A stretch of DNA of 9,341 nucleotides from an uncultured Bacilli bacterium (GCA_947632295.1 CANROQ010000032.1:1-9341), one strand, 5' to 3'. Shown: positions 1-6,835, counted from the first letter of the stretch. Notes: a model not told the origin generated them from the letters alone. Program-made: numbers and translations.

Positions 1-1691
1 CTATTGGTGCCAATCGTAATAGCGATGCGCAAGTTTTCAGTTTTGCAACTGATACAAATTATCAAATAGGTTCAACTGCTAAACCATTATTCGACTATGC
101 CCCTGCTATCGAATATAATAATGCATCTACTTATGGACCAGTTACCGATGAACCATACACTTATACAGGTGGTGGTGAAATAAATAACTGGGATGGTGGT
201 TATCAAGGCTTTTTAACAATGCGTGAAGCGCTTAGAGTTTCAAGAAATATTCCCGCTTTAAAAACTTTCCAACAAGTAAAGAATTCCAATATTTATGAAA
301 TGGTTACTAATTTAGGATTACATCCAGAACTTGAAAATGGATATATACATGAAGCCCATGCCATTGGTGCTTACAATGGTGAAAATCCAGTATCATTGGC
401 TGCTGCTTATGCAACATTTGCAAATGCTGGATATTATAATGAACCATACAGTTTTACTAAAGTAGTAAGACGTGATACTGGTGAAGTATATGAGGTAAAA
501 ACAAATTCTAGAAAAGCCATGGGTGCTGATACTGCTTACATGATTACAAACATGTTACAAGATACAGCAAGTTGGGCTCTAGGTCAATTCTATAATGTCA
601 ATGGTGTTAGATATGCTGCTAAATCGGGAACAACTAACTTTGATGAACACTTCATGCAATTACGTGGTATTCCAGGTAGTGCTATACGTGATTTATGGAT
701 TGCTGGATACGATTCAAATTATTCTATTGCTGTATGGTATGGATATGAGGATGCTCCTTCTGCAGAAGACGTTGCTAATGGCTACTATACTATCATGGGT
801 AATACTAATCATTCGCGAATCTTCCAAACAGTTGCCCAAAGCGTATTTACTGAGGCAAATTTTGAAAGACCATCTAATGTTATTTCTGTCACAATTGAAA
901 AAGAAACATCACCAGCTATGCTACCTAGTGAATATACACCATCAGATATGAAAATTACTGAATTATTTAAAGCAGGTACCGAACCTACTGAAGTATCACC
1001 AAGATATGACAAATTAGATAAAGTTACAAATTTAAAAGCCACCCAAAATGGTAATAAAATTACATTAACTTGGACAAAAATAAAAACACCTAAAGCAATT
1101 GATGAAGACTATTTAACAAATTTTTTCAATAAAATTTATACAAATGCAGACTATCAAAATGGTGCAAAGAATGGTCGTCTTGAATATATTAAAAACTATA
1201 TTGGTGATATTGGATATAATATTTATTTAAAAGATAGTGATGGATCAACAAAATTAATTGGTTATACAAAGAATAATACTTATGAATATGAATTAAATAC
1301 AACAACTGATAAAGAAGTAAAATTTATAATAAAAACATGTTATTCAATTTTTAAAGAAAATATGAGTGATGGTGTTGAGGTTAAAGTTAAAGTTAGTGCT
1401 AATACAAAAGACATTCAAGTAGCCTTAACTACTGAAAGTACTATTTCAGTCAAATTAAATGAAAAATATACAGAACCAACTAATCCTGTAAAAGTTACGG
1501 AAGATGGTACCGATGTTACAAGTAAAGCCACGATAAAAATTGATACTATCATAAAAAAATCAGATAATACTAAAGTAAATTCAATTGCTGATATTGTAAC
1601 TAGCAAAGAAGAAACTTATGAAATTAAATATTTAATTACTTACAACAATGAAAATTATTCAGTTATTAAAACTTTAAAAGTTGTTGCATAG
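1..1691 (+). CDS. Class A/PBP1-type penicillin-binding protein, C-terminal part (5' end outside window)
   Basis: This is a peptidoglycan synthase acting on the outer face of the membrane; only the transpeptidase half and the tail are in the window. The frame is open from base 3, upstream of the first ATG at 219, so the gene runs in from the left edge. All three penicillin-binding motifs are visible: STAK with the active-site serine at 72-74 and lysine at 81-83 (context QIGSTAKP), SRN at 240-248, and KSGTT at 621-635 (the KTG box, with S for T). The context REALRVSRNIPALKTFQ is typical of PBP1A/PonA-type proteins. After about base 1020 the catalytic domain ends. An FN3-like domain follows (KVTNLKATQNGNKITLTW onward, apparently with an inserted loop), then an Ig-like domain from about 1396 resembling the DUF5011 type, ending at TAG with no anchor. 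In B. subtilis ponA lies next to nth on the same strand; here it converges on nth. The glycosyltransferase domain is not seen, so class A is inferred. Confidence 0.9.
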   Translation, partial: IGANRNSDAQVFSFATDTNYQIGSTAKPLFDYAPAIEYNNASTYGPVTDEPYTYTGGGEINNWDGGYQGFLTMREALRVSRNIPALKTFQQVKNSNIYEMVTNLGLHPELENGYIHEAHAIGAYNGENPVSLAAAYATFANAGYYNEPYSFTKVVRRDTGEVYEVKTNSRKAMGADTAYMITNMLQDTASWALGQFYNVNGVRYAAKSGTTNFDEHFMQLRGIPGSAIRDLWIAGYDSNYSIAVWYGYEDAPSAEDVANGYYTIMGNTNHSRIFQTVAQSVFTEANFERPSNVISVTIEKETSPAMLPSEYTPSDMKITELFKAGTEPTEVSPRYDKLDKVTNLKATQNGNKITLTWTKIKTPKAIDEDYLTNFFNKIYTNADYQNGAKNGRLEYIKNYIGDIGYNIYLKDSDGSTKLIGYTKNNTYEYELNTTTDKEVKFIIKTCYSIFKENMSDGVEVKVKVSANTKDIQVALTTESTISVKLNEKYTEPTNPVKVTEDGTDVTSKATIKIDTIIKKSDNTKVNSIADIVTSKEETYEIKYLITYNNENYSVIKTLKVVA

Positions 1692-1692
1692 C

Positions 1693-1723
1693 AAAAAAAT
1701 TCCTAATTTTTAGGAATTTTTTT
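1693..1723. terminator. Bidirectional intrinsic terminator shared by the PBP gene and nth
   Basis: A perfect 14-bp inverted repeat (arms 1693-1706 and 1710-1723, loop of three T) has seven A at the left end and seven T at the right end, so it gives a hairpin plus U-tract on either strand. It starts one base after the TAG of the plus-strand PBP gene. On the minus strand the hairpin contains the last codons of nth and its TAG (1703-1705). The repeat is read directly; its function is inferred from the standard Rho-independent form and its place between convergent genes. Confidence 0.9.
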
Positions 1724-2338
1724 ATAATATTTACAAATTTCTACTAATTTACAATTAGCACATTCTGGTTTCATCGCCTTACAATGATAGCGACCAAATA
1801 ATACTAATTGATGGTGAATTTTACCTAATTGATCTTTAGGAAACTTTTTCGATAATTTTTTTTCGATTTGCAAAACATCATCACTATCACGAGCCAAATC
1901 AAGTCGTTTACTGACACGTGCTACATGTGTATCAACGGCAATACAATTTTCATGATATAAGTTACTTAAAACTACATTAGTTGTCTTTCTACCAACACCA
2001 CTTAAACTCTCTAAATATTTACGATTATTGGGTACAATACCATTACAATCTTTTAATAATGATGTAGCAATACTTTTAACACATAAGGCTTTTTTATTAA
2101 ATGTTCCAATTGGTTTTATTATATTTGCAATATCATCTACTTGAGCCTGACTTAAATCTTCTAGACTAGGATATTTTGAAAAAAGTGTAGATGTTACCAT
2201 ATTGACTCTTTTATCAGTTGTTTGAGCACTCAACATAACAGCAATTAACAATTCATAATCTTTATGATAAACTAATTCACATTTAGGATTAGGAAATAAC
2301 TCATCTAAATACTCTAATATCTCATTCATCACTATCAT
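1703..2338 (-). CDS. nth: Endonuclease III (DNA glycosylase/AP lyase)
   Basis: This base-excision repair enzyme removes oxidised pyrimidines and cleaves at abasic sites. At 211 aa it matches E. coli Nth in length. Family features in order: LSAQTTDKRVN at residues 36-46; helix-hairpin-helix LSGVGRKTTNVV at about 113-124 with catalytic lysine K119; VDTHVARV with catalytic aspartate D137; and a C-terminal [4Fe-4S] site with cysteines 187, 194, 197 and 203 in the canonical C-x6-C-x2-C-x5-C spacing. The start is uncertain: Met1 at 2338 overlaps dnaD by 17 bases, while Met4 at 2329 overlaps by 8 (ATGAATGA) and gives an N-terminus more like homologues; neither has a strong SD, so coupling to dnaD translation is likely. 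It is the last gene of the operon, and its stop lies inside the shared terminator. Pairing with dnaD is conserved in Firmicutes. Confidence 0.95.
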   Translation of the reverse strand: MIVMNEILEYLDELFPNPKCELVYHKDYELLIAVMLSAQTTDKRVNMVTSTLFSKYPSLEDLSQAQVDDIANIIKPIGTFNKKALCVKSIATSLLKDCNGIVPNNRKYLESLSGVGRKTTNVVLSNLYHENCIAVDTHVARVSKRLDLARDSDDVLQIEKKLSKKFPKDQLGKIHHQLVLFGRYHCKAMKPECANCKLVEICKYYKKIPKN

Positions 2339-2984
2339 TCAACCAATCATAATCAATTAGTTCTTTTTTTTCAATTTTTTTATTTTGACTTTTATTTTTA
2401 AAATTAGCCTTATTTTTTTCGACGTCTTCTTTAGTATTAATACCTTTTTTCTTCCATTCGTATAAAATCTTATCGATATATCGTAAATTAGTTACACCAT
2501 TAAAAACGGCTTCTTTAAGAGCCAAAATAATGACCTCTTCACTATAGCCTATTTCCTTCCAACCATTTATTAATTCATATTCAACTGGTGAGAGTGTACG
2601 CGCAAATTCTTTTTCAAAACAATCAAATAAATTTTCTTCTTTTTTTTCATCTTTAACTATATTTTCATTAATTATTAAAAAAGATAATTTACTATAAAGA
2701 TTTTTAAAATCGATAAAATCTTCTCTTATATTATTAACTTTACGAACACTTACCTCTAAAATACCTTTTTCCTCTAAACTACTAACTAGTTCTAAAACAA
2801 TTGGCAATTTTAATTTTAAGTCATCAGCTATTTTTTTAGGATTAAAAACATCATTTTCATTTAATAAATAGATTACTAAAATTAATTCTTGTTCTATTAA
2901 TTTTAAATCTTTATAATTTAGCAATAATAATCTTGGAAAATTTATATTGCCGTCTTTAATTAAAGTAATTACTTTTTCCATCAT
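2322..2984 (-). CDS. dnaD: DnaD-domain replication initiation protein
   Basis: DnaD is a Firmicutes primosome protein that remodels origin DNA and helps load the replicative helicase. The 220-aa protein has an N-terminal part (about residues 15-100) compatible with the DnaD winged helix, a charged linker, and a C-terminal DnaB/DnaD-type domain at about 118-183. That domain carries the YxxxIxxxW signature as Y169-I173-W177 (RYIDKILYEW). The tail is lysine-rich then acidic. The start at 2984 (ATGATG; the second Met is equally possible) is preceded by GGTGG at 2991-2995, six bases upstream. The gene ends in TGA (2322-2324) inside the start of nth; this and TGG for its three tryptophans argue that TGA is a true stop in this genome. 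Position directly before nth matches B. subtilis dnaD-nth. Identification rests on the C-terminal signature plus context. Confidence 0.9.
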   Translation of the reverse strand: MMEKVITLIKDGNINFPRLLLLNYKDLKLIEQELILVIYLLNENDVFNPKKIADDLKLKLPIVLELVSSLEEKGILEVSVRKVNNIREDFIDFKNLYSKLSFLIINENIVKDEKKEENLFDCFEKEFARTLSPVEYELINGWKEIGYSEEVIILALKEAVFNGVTNLRYIDKILYEWKKKGINTKEDVEKNKANFKNKSQNKKIEKKELIDYDWLNDSDE

Positions 2985-3001
2985 ATAATACCACCAATAT
3001 A

Positions 3002-3030
3002 ATTATAACCGATTTTAAAAAATTTGTATA
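3002..3030 (-). promoter_or_regulatory. Candidate sigma-A promoter before dnaD
   Basis: Read on the minus strand, TATACA (3025-3030) and TATAAT (3002-3007) are separated by exactly 17 bases in the gap between the upstream unknown gene and dnaD. The -10 is a perfect consensus and the -35 matches TTGACA at four of six positions. Transcription would begin near 2995, leaving a leader of only about 11 bases with GGTGG at its very 5' end. In sequence this AT-rich such matches arise by chance, so this is only a candidate internal operon promoter. Confidence 0.3.
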
Positions 3031-3684
3031 TTAGTTTTCGATAGGAATTGTAATTATATCGTAGTTATTTTTAGATATTTTCAAGATATTATAAGCATCG
3101 GCATTTAACTCATAATTATCAATCCATTTAATATAAGTATTTTCTTTAAAATTATTGGCAACCTTCTTTTCATAAAAGATGGCTTTTAAATTTTCACTAA
3201 TATTGATTTGATTATTCATATCGCTAAAATAAACAAAATCACAATTAGTTACATCATTATTTTCACCAATATCATAAATACAAAAATTATAATTATCATT
3301 ACTTATGGTAATAATATTAGAATTTTTAGTAATATAAAAATTAATAAAGTCAACTCTATTGCTTAAAACATCTCTAATTGAAGAATCGATATTTAAATTA
3401 GAGAGTGGTTTAATATAAAATAAATAATCTAATTTATTATCTAAAAATTTATTTAAACTTTTTTTCAATATTTTATCATTTTTTAAATCTAAAATTAATA
3501 ATAATTCCTCGGCATTATCTTTTAGTAAAATTGTCTTATAATCATCACTAGATAAAAAAATAACTGCTATCTCATCATCTAAAAGATTTAAATTAATCTT
3601 TTCTATAAAAGCAGTTTCTAATTTTTGCTTGATAATAAAAAGGTATAATAGTAGTATAACAAATATAAAAATTAACTTTTTCAT
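3031..3684 (-). CDS. Membrane-anchored protein of unknown function
   Basis: I do not recognise this protein with confidence. I place the start at the ATG at 3684 (217 aa), because AGGGTG (3691-3696) lies six bases upstream; an in-frame ATG at 3720 would add 12 residues but has no SD. The N-terminus MKKLIFIFVILLLYLFIIK is one positively charged end plus a single hydrophobic segment, so it is a signal anchor or uncleaved signal with the remainder probably outside the cytoplasm. The rest is rich in Ile, Asn, Asp and Lys and alternates short predicted strands and helices (AVIFLSSDD, ELLLILDL, LDYLFYIKP, FCIYDIGENND). This order faintly resembles the metallo-beta-lactamase-like domain of ComEC, but no HxHxDH motif is present, so a degenerate fold is speculation. 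It sits 60 bases after tmk and 46 bases before dnaD on the same strand with no terminator between, so it is probably co-transcribed. Confidence 0.75.
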   Translation of the reverse strand: MKKLIFIFVILLLYLFIIKQKLETAFIEKINLNLLDDEIAVIFLSSDDYKTILLKDNAEELLLILDLKNDKILKKSLNKFLDNKLDYLFYIKPLSNLNIDSSIRDVLSNRVDFINFYITKNSNIITISNDNYNFCIYDIGENNDVTNCDFVYFSDMNNQINISENLKAIFYEKKVANNFKENTYIKWIDNYELNADAYNILKISKNNYDIITIPIEN

Positions 3685-3744
3685 ACTGAACACCCTATTA
3701 TACCTTATGTTTTTAGCCATTATTTATACTTTAAATTTTTATGA

Positions 3745-4425
3745 TTATTTTAAAGCATTAAATACATATGTATATAATTCATCATTAATACTTTCAATAC
3801 TTCTTATATTATTATCTTTTTCACATTCGATTGTTTTAAATTGATATTTACCAGCTAGTAGTAAATATGTTTGTTCACATTTTTTTAAATAATTAGGATT
3901 TTTTTCATTTTCATCGGCTACTTCGCCTCTTTTATTTAAAAATTCCATTGTCTTTGAAACACTCATATGAAGAAAAATATTAATATCAGATTTTGGCAAT
4001 TCTAACAATTCAAATTCTAGTTTTTCAACCCACTCAAAAAATTGTAATTTATTGATATCATCTTTAAATTTAGCACCTTGAAAAGCCATATTAGAATATA
4101 CATATCTATCAAGTATGACATTCGTGCCATTATCTAATAATTCCAATACTTTAGCAATATTATATTGGCGATCAGCAGCATAATATAACGATATCAATTT
4201 TGGATCGACATCAGGTAAACCCTCTTCAAAAAAACTTTCAGAAAAATTTTTCTTACCTAATAGAGCACCAGCAATGATTTTACCTGTTGGTGTATCATAA
4301 CATGGAAAACTAATTCTTTCCACATTAATTCCATTTTGTCTTAATCTTTCTAATAATAACTTGCTTTGTGTTTCTTTTCCTGAACAATCGGTTCCTTCAA
4401 TAACAATTATCTTTCCCTTTTTCAT
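3745..4425 (-). CDS. tmk: Thymidylate kinase (dTMP kinase family)
   Basis: This P-loop kinase phosphorylates dTMP to dTDP in the cytoplasm, a step needed for dTTP supply. Motifs in the 226-aa product: P-loop IEGTDCSGKETQ (residues 9-20), a substrate-binding stretch FPCYDTPTG (40-48), AADRQYN with the DR pair at 85-86, and the DRY signature LDRYVYSNMAFQGAK from about 105. A lid-like region NKRGEVADENEKN follows near 165-180. The sequence is of a divergent type found in some Firmicutes and eukaryote-like sets (IEGxDxSGKxTQ, long FPxYxxPxG segment) rather than the classical B. subtilis Tmk, so a related deoxynucleoside monophosphate kinase activity cannot be excluded. AGGAGA (4430-4435) four bases before the ATG supports the start. 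It lies 21 bases after the HD-domain gene, in the same operon. Confidence 0.88.
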   Translation of the reverse strand: MKKGKIIVIEGTDCSGKETQSKLLLERLRQNGINVERISFPCYDTPTGKIIAGALLGKKNFSESFFEEGLPDVDPKLISLYYAADRQYNIAKVLELLDNGTNVILDRYVYSNMAFQGAKFKDDINKLQFFEWVEKLEFELLELPKSDINIFLHMSVSKTMEFLNKRGEVADENEKNPNYLKKCEQTYLLLAGKYQFKTIECEKDNNIRSIESINDELYTYVFNALK

Positions 4426-4446
4426 AAAATCTCCTACTTCTATTTT

Positions 4447-5025
4447 TTATTCAATTATGTCATTATCTTTAAAATGAACATCTAAAAATTTTTTACTTGC
4501 TAAAAAATCACACATATGAACGAATTTTTGATATTTACCTTTAGGTAAAGGTAAAACTTCATTACCGTTAAAATCTTTATTCCACTCACCCATATGACTT
4601 TCAATACAACTAGCAATAAAATCAATTTCATCTTTAGTTAGTGTCAATTTATCACTATTATCTTTAATATATTGTGCCACTAGTAATGGATGGTCGACAC
4701 GTGTATACTTTTCTTTTTCTAGTCCTGATTTTAAACCATCATGTAACATTAAAGAAATAATAATCAAATCTTTCTCATTAGACGTAAAAATATTACCAAT
4801 CGTATTATTTTGTAAAAGTTCGTGCGCAATTTTTACAGCCACTTTCGTATGACGAACTAAACCAGCTTCACCAAGTGCAAACTGTGGATGATATTTTCCT
4901 GTCGAACTGGCTGGAATACTAAAAAAATAGTCAGGTAATAAATTTACCAATATTTTAGCGTTTTCTCTATATTTATCATTTTTAATATAATCGTATTCAC
5001 GATTAAAAAAACTAACTTTATCCAT
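4447..5025 (-). CDS. HD-domain phosphohydrolase
   Basis: This metal-dependent phosphohydrolase has an unknown substrate. The 192-aa protein carries the HD superfamily ligands in order: H59 (GLVRHTK), H95-D96 (LMLHDGLKSG), H112 (VDHPLLVA), H144 (ESHMGEW) and D173 (VHMCDFLASKK). The arrangement GEAGLVRHT...LHD...DHP...SHMG...VHxxDxxAS is a recognisable subgroup of HD proteins and goes beyond the minimal two-histidine pattern, consistent with a two-metal site. The start is well supported by AGGTGG (5030-5035) four bases before the ATG. It begins 16 bases after hemW and ends 21 bases before tmk. Its place next to a nucleotide kinase would suit a nucleotidase or nucleic-acid phosphodiesterase role, but this is context only. 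Confidence 0.85.
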   Translation of the reverse strand: MDKVSFFNREYDYIKNDKYRENAKILVNLLPDYFFSIPASSTGKYHPQFALGEAGLVRHTKVAVKIAHELLQNNTIGNIFTSNEKDLIIISLMLHDGLKSGLEKEKYTRVDHPLLVAQYIKDNSDKLTLTKDEIDFIASCIESHMGEWNKDFNGNEVLPLPKGKYQKFVHMCDFLASKKFLDVHFKDNDIIE

Positions 5026-5041
5026 ACTACCACCTACAATC

Positions 5042-6157
5042 TTACTTATTTTTTATTTGACTTACATAATCCTCATCAATTAAATCAACTAAAATTTGAT
5101 TTTCAATATATAAATATTTAGGATTAATATAAATATTACTATTATCATATATTAATTTATTTTCTAAAATTAACTTTTTAATTTGTGAAAAATCAGTTAT
5201 AGAAAAATTATATTTTTTTAAAAAAGCATTTTTATTAATTCCCTTTATTTTTCGAAAACCTAACATGAATTCATTTTCGATTTGTTCGTTTAATGATACA
5301 TCATAAATATTATCTATAAATTTACCTTGCAAATATTTTTGAATATTTCTAGTATTGTCATATCTTTTAGAATTAATATAACCACTAGCACCAGCACCAA
5401 AACCATAATATTCTAAATTATTCCAATAAACTAAATTATGTTTTGATTCGTAACCAATACGCGAAAAATTACTTATCTCATAGTGATTAAAACCATGTCT
5501 TTGTAATTTATCACATATTAATTCATACATTTTAAAATCTAATTCTGAATCGATATTTTGACAACTTTCAATATATAATTTAGTATGTGGTTCGATAATT
5601 AGTGAATAGGTTGAAATATGTTCAATATCTAGACTTAAAAAAATATCGATATCTTCTTCTAAGTCTTTTAAAGTTTCATTAGGTAGGGCATAAATTAAAT
5701 CAATATTAATATTATTAAAACCAATGTTTTTGGCTAATTGAATTTTTTTTATAACCTCTTCTTTAGTATGTTTACGATTTAAAAAATTTAAAAATTTAGG
5801 ATTAAAAGTTTCAACGCCAATACTTAAACGATTAACTTTATTTTTTTTTAATAATTTTAATTTTTCTTCATCTATTGATTCGATATTGCATTCAAATGTA
5901 AATTCACAAGTTGCTGATAACTTAAAAGTAGAAATTATTGAAAATAGTTTATTTAACTCATTCAAAGATAAAATACTAGGTGTCCCACCACCAATATAAA
6001 GTGTTTCAATAACATCACCCTTGTAATTTTCATGTATTTCTTCTGATAACTTATCTAAATATTGATTGACCCAATTTTTATTATAAATAAATTTACAAAA
6101 ATCACAATATGAACAAATATTGTTACAAAAAGGAATATGTATATATACAGAAGTTAT
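5042..6157 (-). CDS. hemW: HemW, radical SAM heme chaperone (coproporphyrinogen III oxidase-like), apparent ATA start
   Basis: HemW is a radical-SAM family protein with a [4Fe-4S] cluster that binds heme and passes it to haem-dependent proteins; it lacks genuine HemN activity in characterised cases. With the start at 6157 the product is 371 aa, the normal HemW length. It begins with (M)TSVYIHIPF and continues through the cluster motif C11-x3-C15-x2-C18 (FCNNICSYCDF), GGGTP at 56-60, DLIYALP at about 153-159, HNLVYW at 240-245 and YYGFGAGAS at 250-258, then a HemW-type C-terminal domain. There is no ATG, GTG or TTG in frame between the upstream TAA (6173-6175) and codon 65. ATA at 6155-6157 is placed exactly where homologues start and has AGGTGA four bases upstream, the same spacing as lepA. 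Conventional calling from TTG at 5965 would delete the cluster motif. The function is confident; the start codon is inference. Confidence 0.92.
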   Translation of the reverse strand: MTSVYIHIPFCNNICSYCDFCKFIYNKNWVNQYLDKLSEEIHENYKGDVIETLYIGGGTPSILSLNELNKLFSIISTFKLSATCEFTFECNIESIDEEKLKLLKKNKVNRLSIGVETFNPKFLNFLNRKHTKEEVIKKIQLAKNIGFNNINIDLIYALPNETLKDLEEDIDIFLSLDIEHISTYSLIIEPHTKLYIESCQNIDSELDFKMYELICDKLQRHGFNHYEISNFSRIGYESKHNLVYWNNLEYYGFGAGASGYINSKRYDNTRNIQKYLQGKFIDNIYDVSLNEQIENEFMLGFRKIKGINKNAFLKKYNFSITDFSQIKKLILENKLIYDNSNIYINPKYLYIENQILVDLIDEDYVSQIKNK

Positions 6158-6161
6158 AACC

Positions 6162-6167
6162 TCACCT
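6162..6167 (-). promoter_or_regulatory. Ribosome binding site that decides the hemW start
   Basis: Read on the minus strand the sequence is AGGTGA, four bases, then ATA. lepA has the identical AGGTGA with a four-base gap to ATG, the HD gene has AGGTGG with four bases, and tmk has AGGAGA with four bases. This shared geometry is the main evidence that the ATA at 6155-6157 is where hemW translation begins. Confidence 0.75.
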
Positions 6168-6185
6168 ACTTTTTAATCCATAATA

Positions 6186-6194
6186 ATTATATCA
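6186..6194 (-). promoter_or_regulatory. Extended -10 promoter for the hemW-to-nth operon
   Basis: On the minus strand TGATATAAT is a perfect TGnTATAAT extended -10 element; 17 bases upstream the -35 region TAGAAT is weak, as is usual for extended -10 promoters. Initiation near 6179 would give a leader of about 22 bases that includes the AGGTGA SD. It abuts the U-tract of the preceding terminator, as expected for a new transcription unit. A similar TTTGATACAAT precedes lepA. Confidence 0.6.
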
Positions 6195-6220
6195 AAAAAA
6201 GATAGATTATTCTACCTTTT
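6194..6220 (-). terminator. Intrinsic terminator of the lepA-HTH unit
   Basis: On the minus strand the arms AAAAGGTAGA (6211-6220) and TCTATCTTTT (6197-6206) form a 10-bp stem with one G-U pair and a four-base loop, running into seven T. The hairpin works only in the minus direction, since on the plus strand the wobble becomes an A-C mismatch and there is no proper U-tract. It begins seven bases after the stop codon of the double-HTH gene. Confidence 0.75.
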
Positions 6221-6226
6221 AAATAA

Positions 6227-6835
6227 TTATTTTCTTTTATTATTAGTTGTATCCGTATCTTCTATATGACCATTAATTCGTCTTTTGGCTAACTGAGTAG
6301 AAATTACTTCATATAAGTTATCGGCTAATAGATGATATGAATCTTTAGAACTTAAGCAGTCGTACACATAATCCCTCGTAACTTTATCATTTTCAGCCAT
6401 ATTTTCGTTATAAAAATCGGCAATTTGTTGCAAAGATAAATTAGGATTACGTAAAAAGATATTCGCAAAAATTAATATATCTTGGCATTTTTTACTTAAA
6501 CGATTAGAACTAGTTGCCGGTTTTACACCAATAAATCTACCATTTTCATCTTTGATAGGTTCATTATTTTGAAACGAATTAAAACCACCTTTTTTACGTG
6601 CATCTAACGTTCTTTGTTCTAATAATTCATTAATTTTTTCTTGTGTTTCGCGTCCAAACAAATCTAAAATTTTGGGATTATGTAATGCTCTTTGAACACT
6701 TGATGCTGATATACCAGTTATACTTGCAATTTCTTTATTACTCAATTTAGGATTTTGCAAAAAACATTTGACAACTGCACAAACATTTTTTTCTTGATCA
6801 GTATTTAAATTTTTTTCTTCCATATTATTCTTCAT
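6227..6835 (-). CDS. Putative DNA-binding protein with two helix-turn-helix repeats
   Basis: I do not recognise a named family. The 202-aa product is soluble (no membrane segment) and contains the same motif twice: FLQNPKLSNKEIASITG...SSVQRAL at about residues 25-51 and FLRNPNLSLQQIADFY...TRDYVYDCL at about 127-161. Each looks like a helix-turn-helix of the SpoIIID/sigma-like kind (xxNPxLSxxxIA, then a recognition helix). The copies are separated by a charged, glycine-containing linker around 80-110 (RKKGGFNSF, ENGRFIGVKP), and the tail is basic then polar. A transcriptional regulator or nucleoid-associated role is inferred. The first ATG (6835) overlaps the lepA end by 11 bases; a second in-frame ATG (6821-6823) lies one base after the lepA stop, and no clear SD marks either, so translation is probably coupled to lepA. 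A terminator follows immediately. Many Firmicutes have lepA directly followed by hemW, so this gene is an insertion into that pair. Confidence 0.8.
   Translation of the reverse strand: MKNNMEEKNLNTDQEKNVCAVVKCFLQNPKLSNKEIASITGISASSVQRALHNPKILDLFGRETQEKINELLEQRTLDARKKGGFNSFQNNEPIKDENGRFIGVKPATSSNRLSKKCQDILIFANIFLRNPNLSLQQIADFYNENMAENDKVTRDYVYDCLSSKDSYHLLADNLYEVISTQLAKRRINGHIEDTDTTNNKRK

Noticed and set aside
595..951. 118-codon plus-strand open frame inside the PBP gene
   Set aside because: It overlaps the KSGTT-containing transpeptidase region in another frame and resembles no protein.
2322..2324. Possible mycoplasma code (TGA as Trp), hinted at by the AT-rich sequence and the TGA at 8912 inside the Rpn remnant
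   Set aside because: dnaD ends in TGA at the normal position overlapping nth, Trp is TGG in the conserved genes, and no conserved gene has an internal TGA. The TGA in the remnant fits pseudogene decay.
3697..3702. TATAAT on the minus strand before the unknown membrane protein gene
   Set aside because: It touches the SD; transcription would begin downstream of the SD, and there is no -35. Read-through from tmk is more likely.
6173..6181. In-frame ATG GAT TAA just upstream of hemW as a disrupted original start
   Set aside because: It lies before the SD, HemW homologues do not extend this far, and the AGGTGA-to-ATA spacing matches neighbouring genes. At most it is a two-codon leader ORF.
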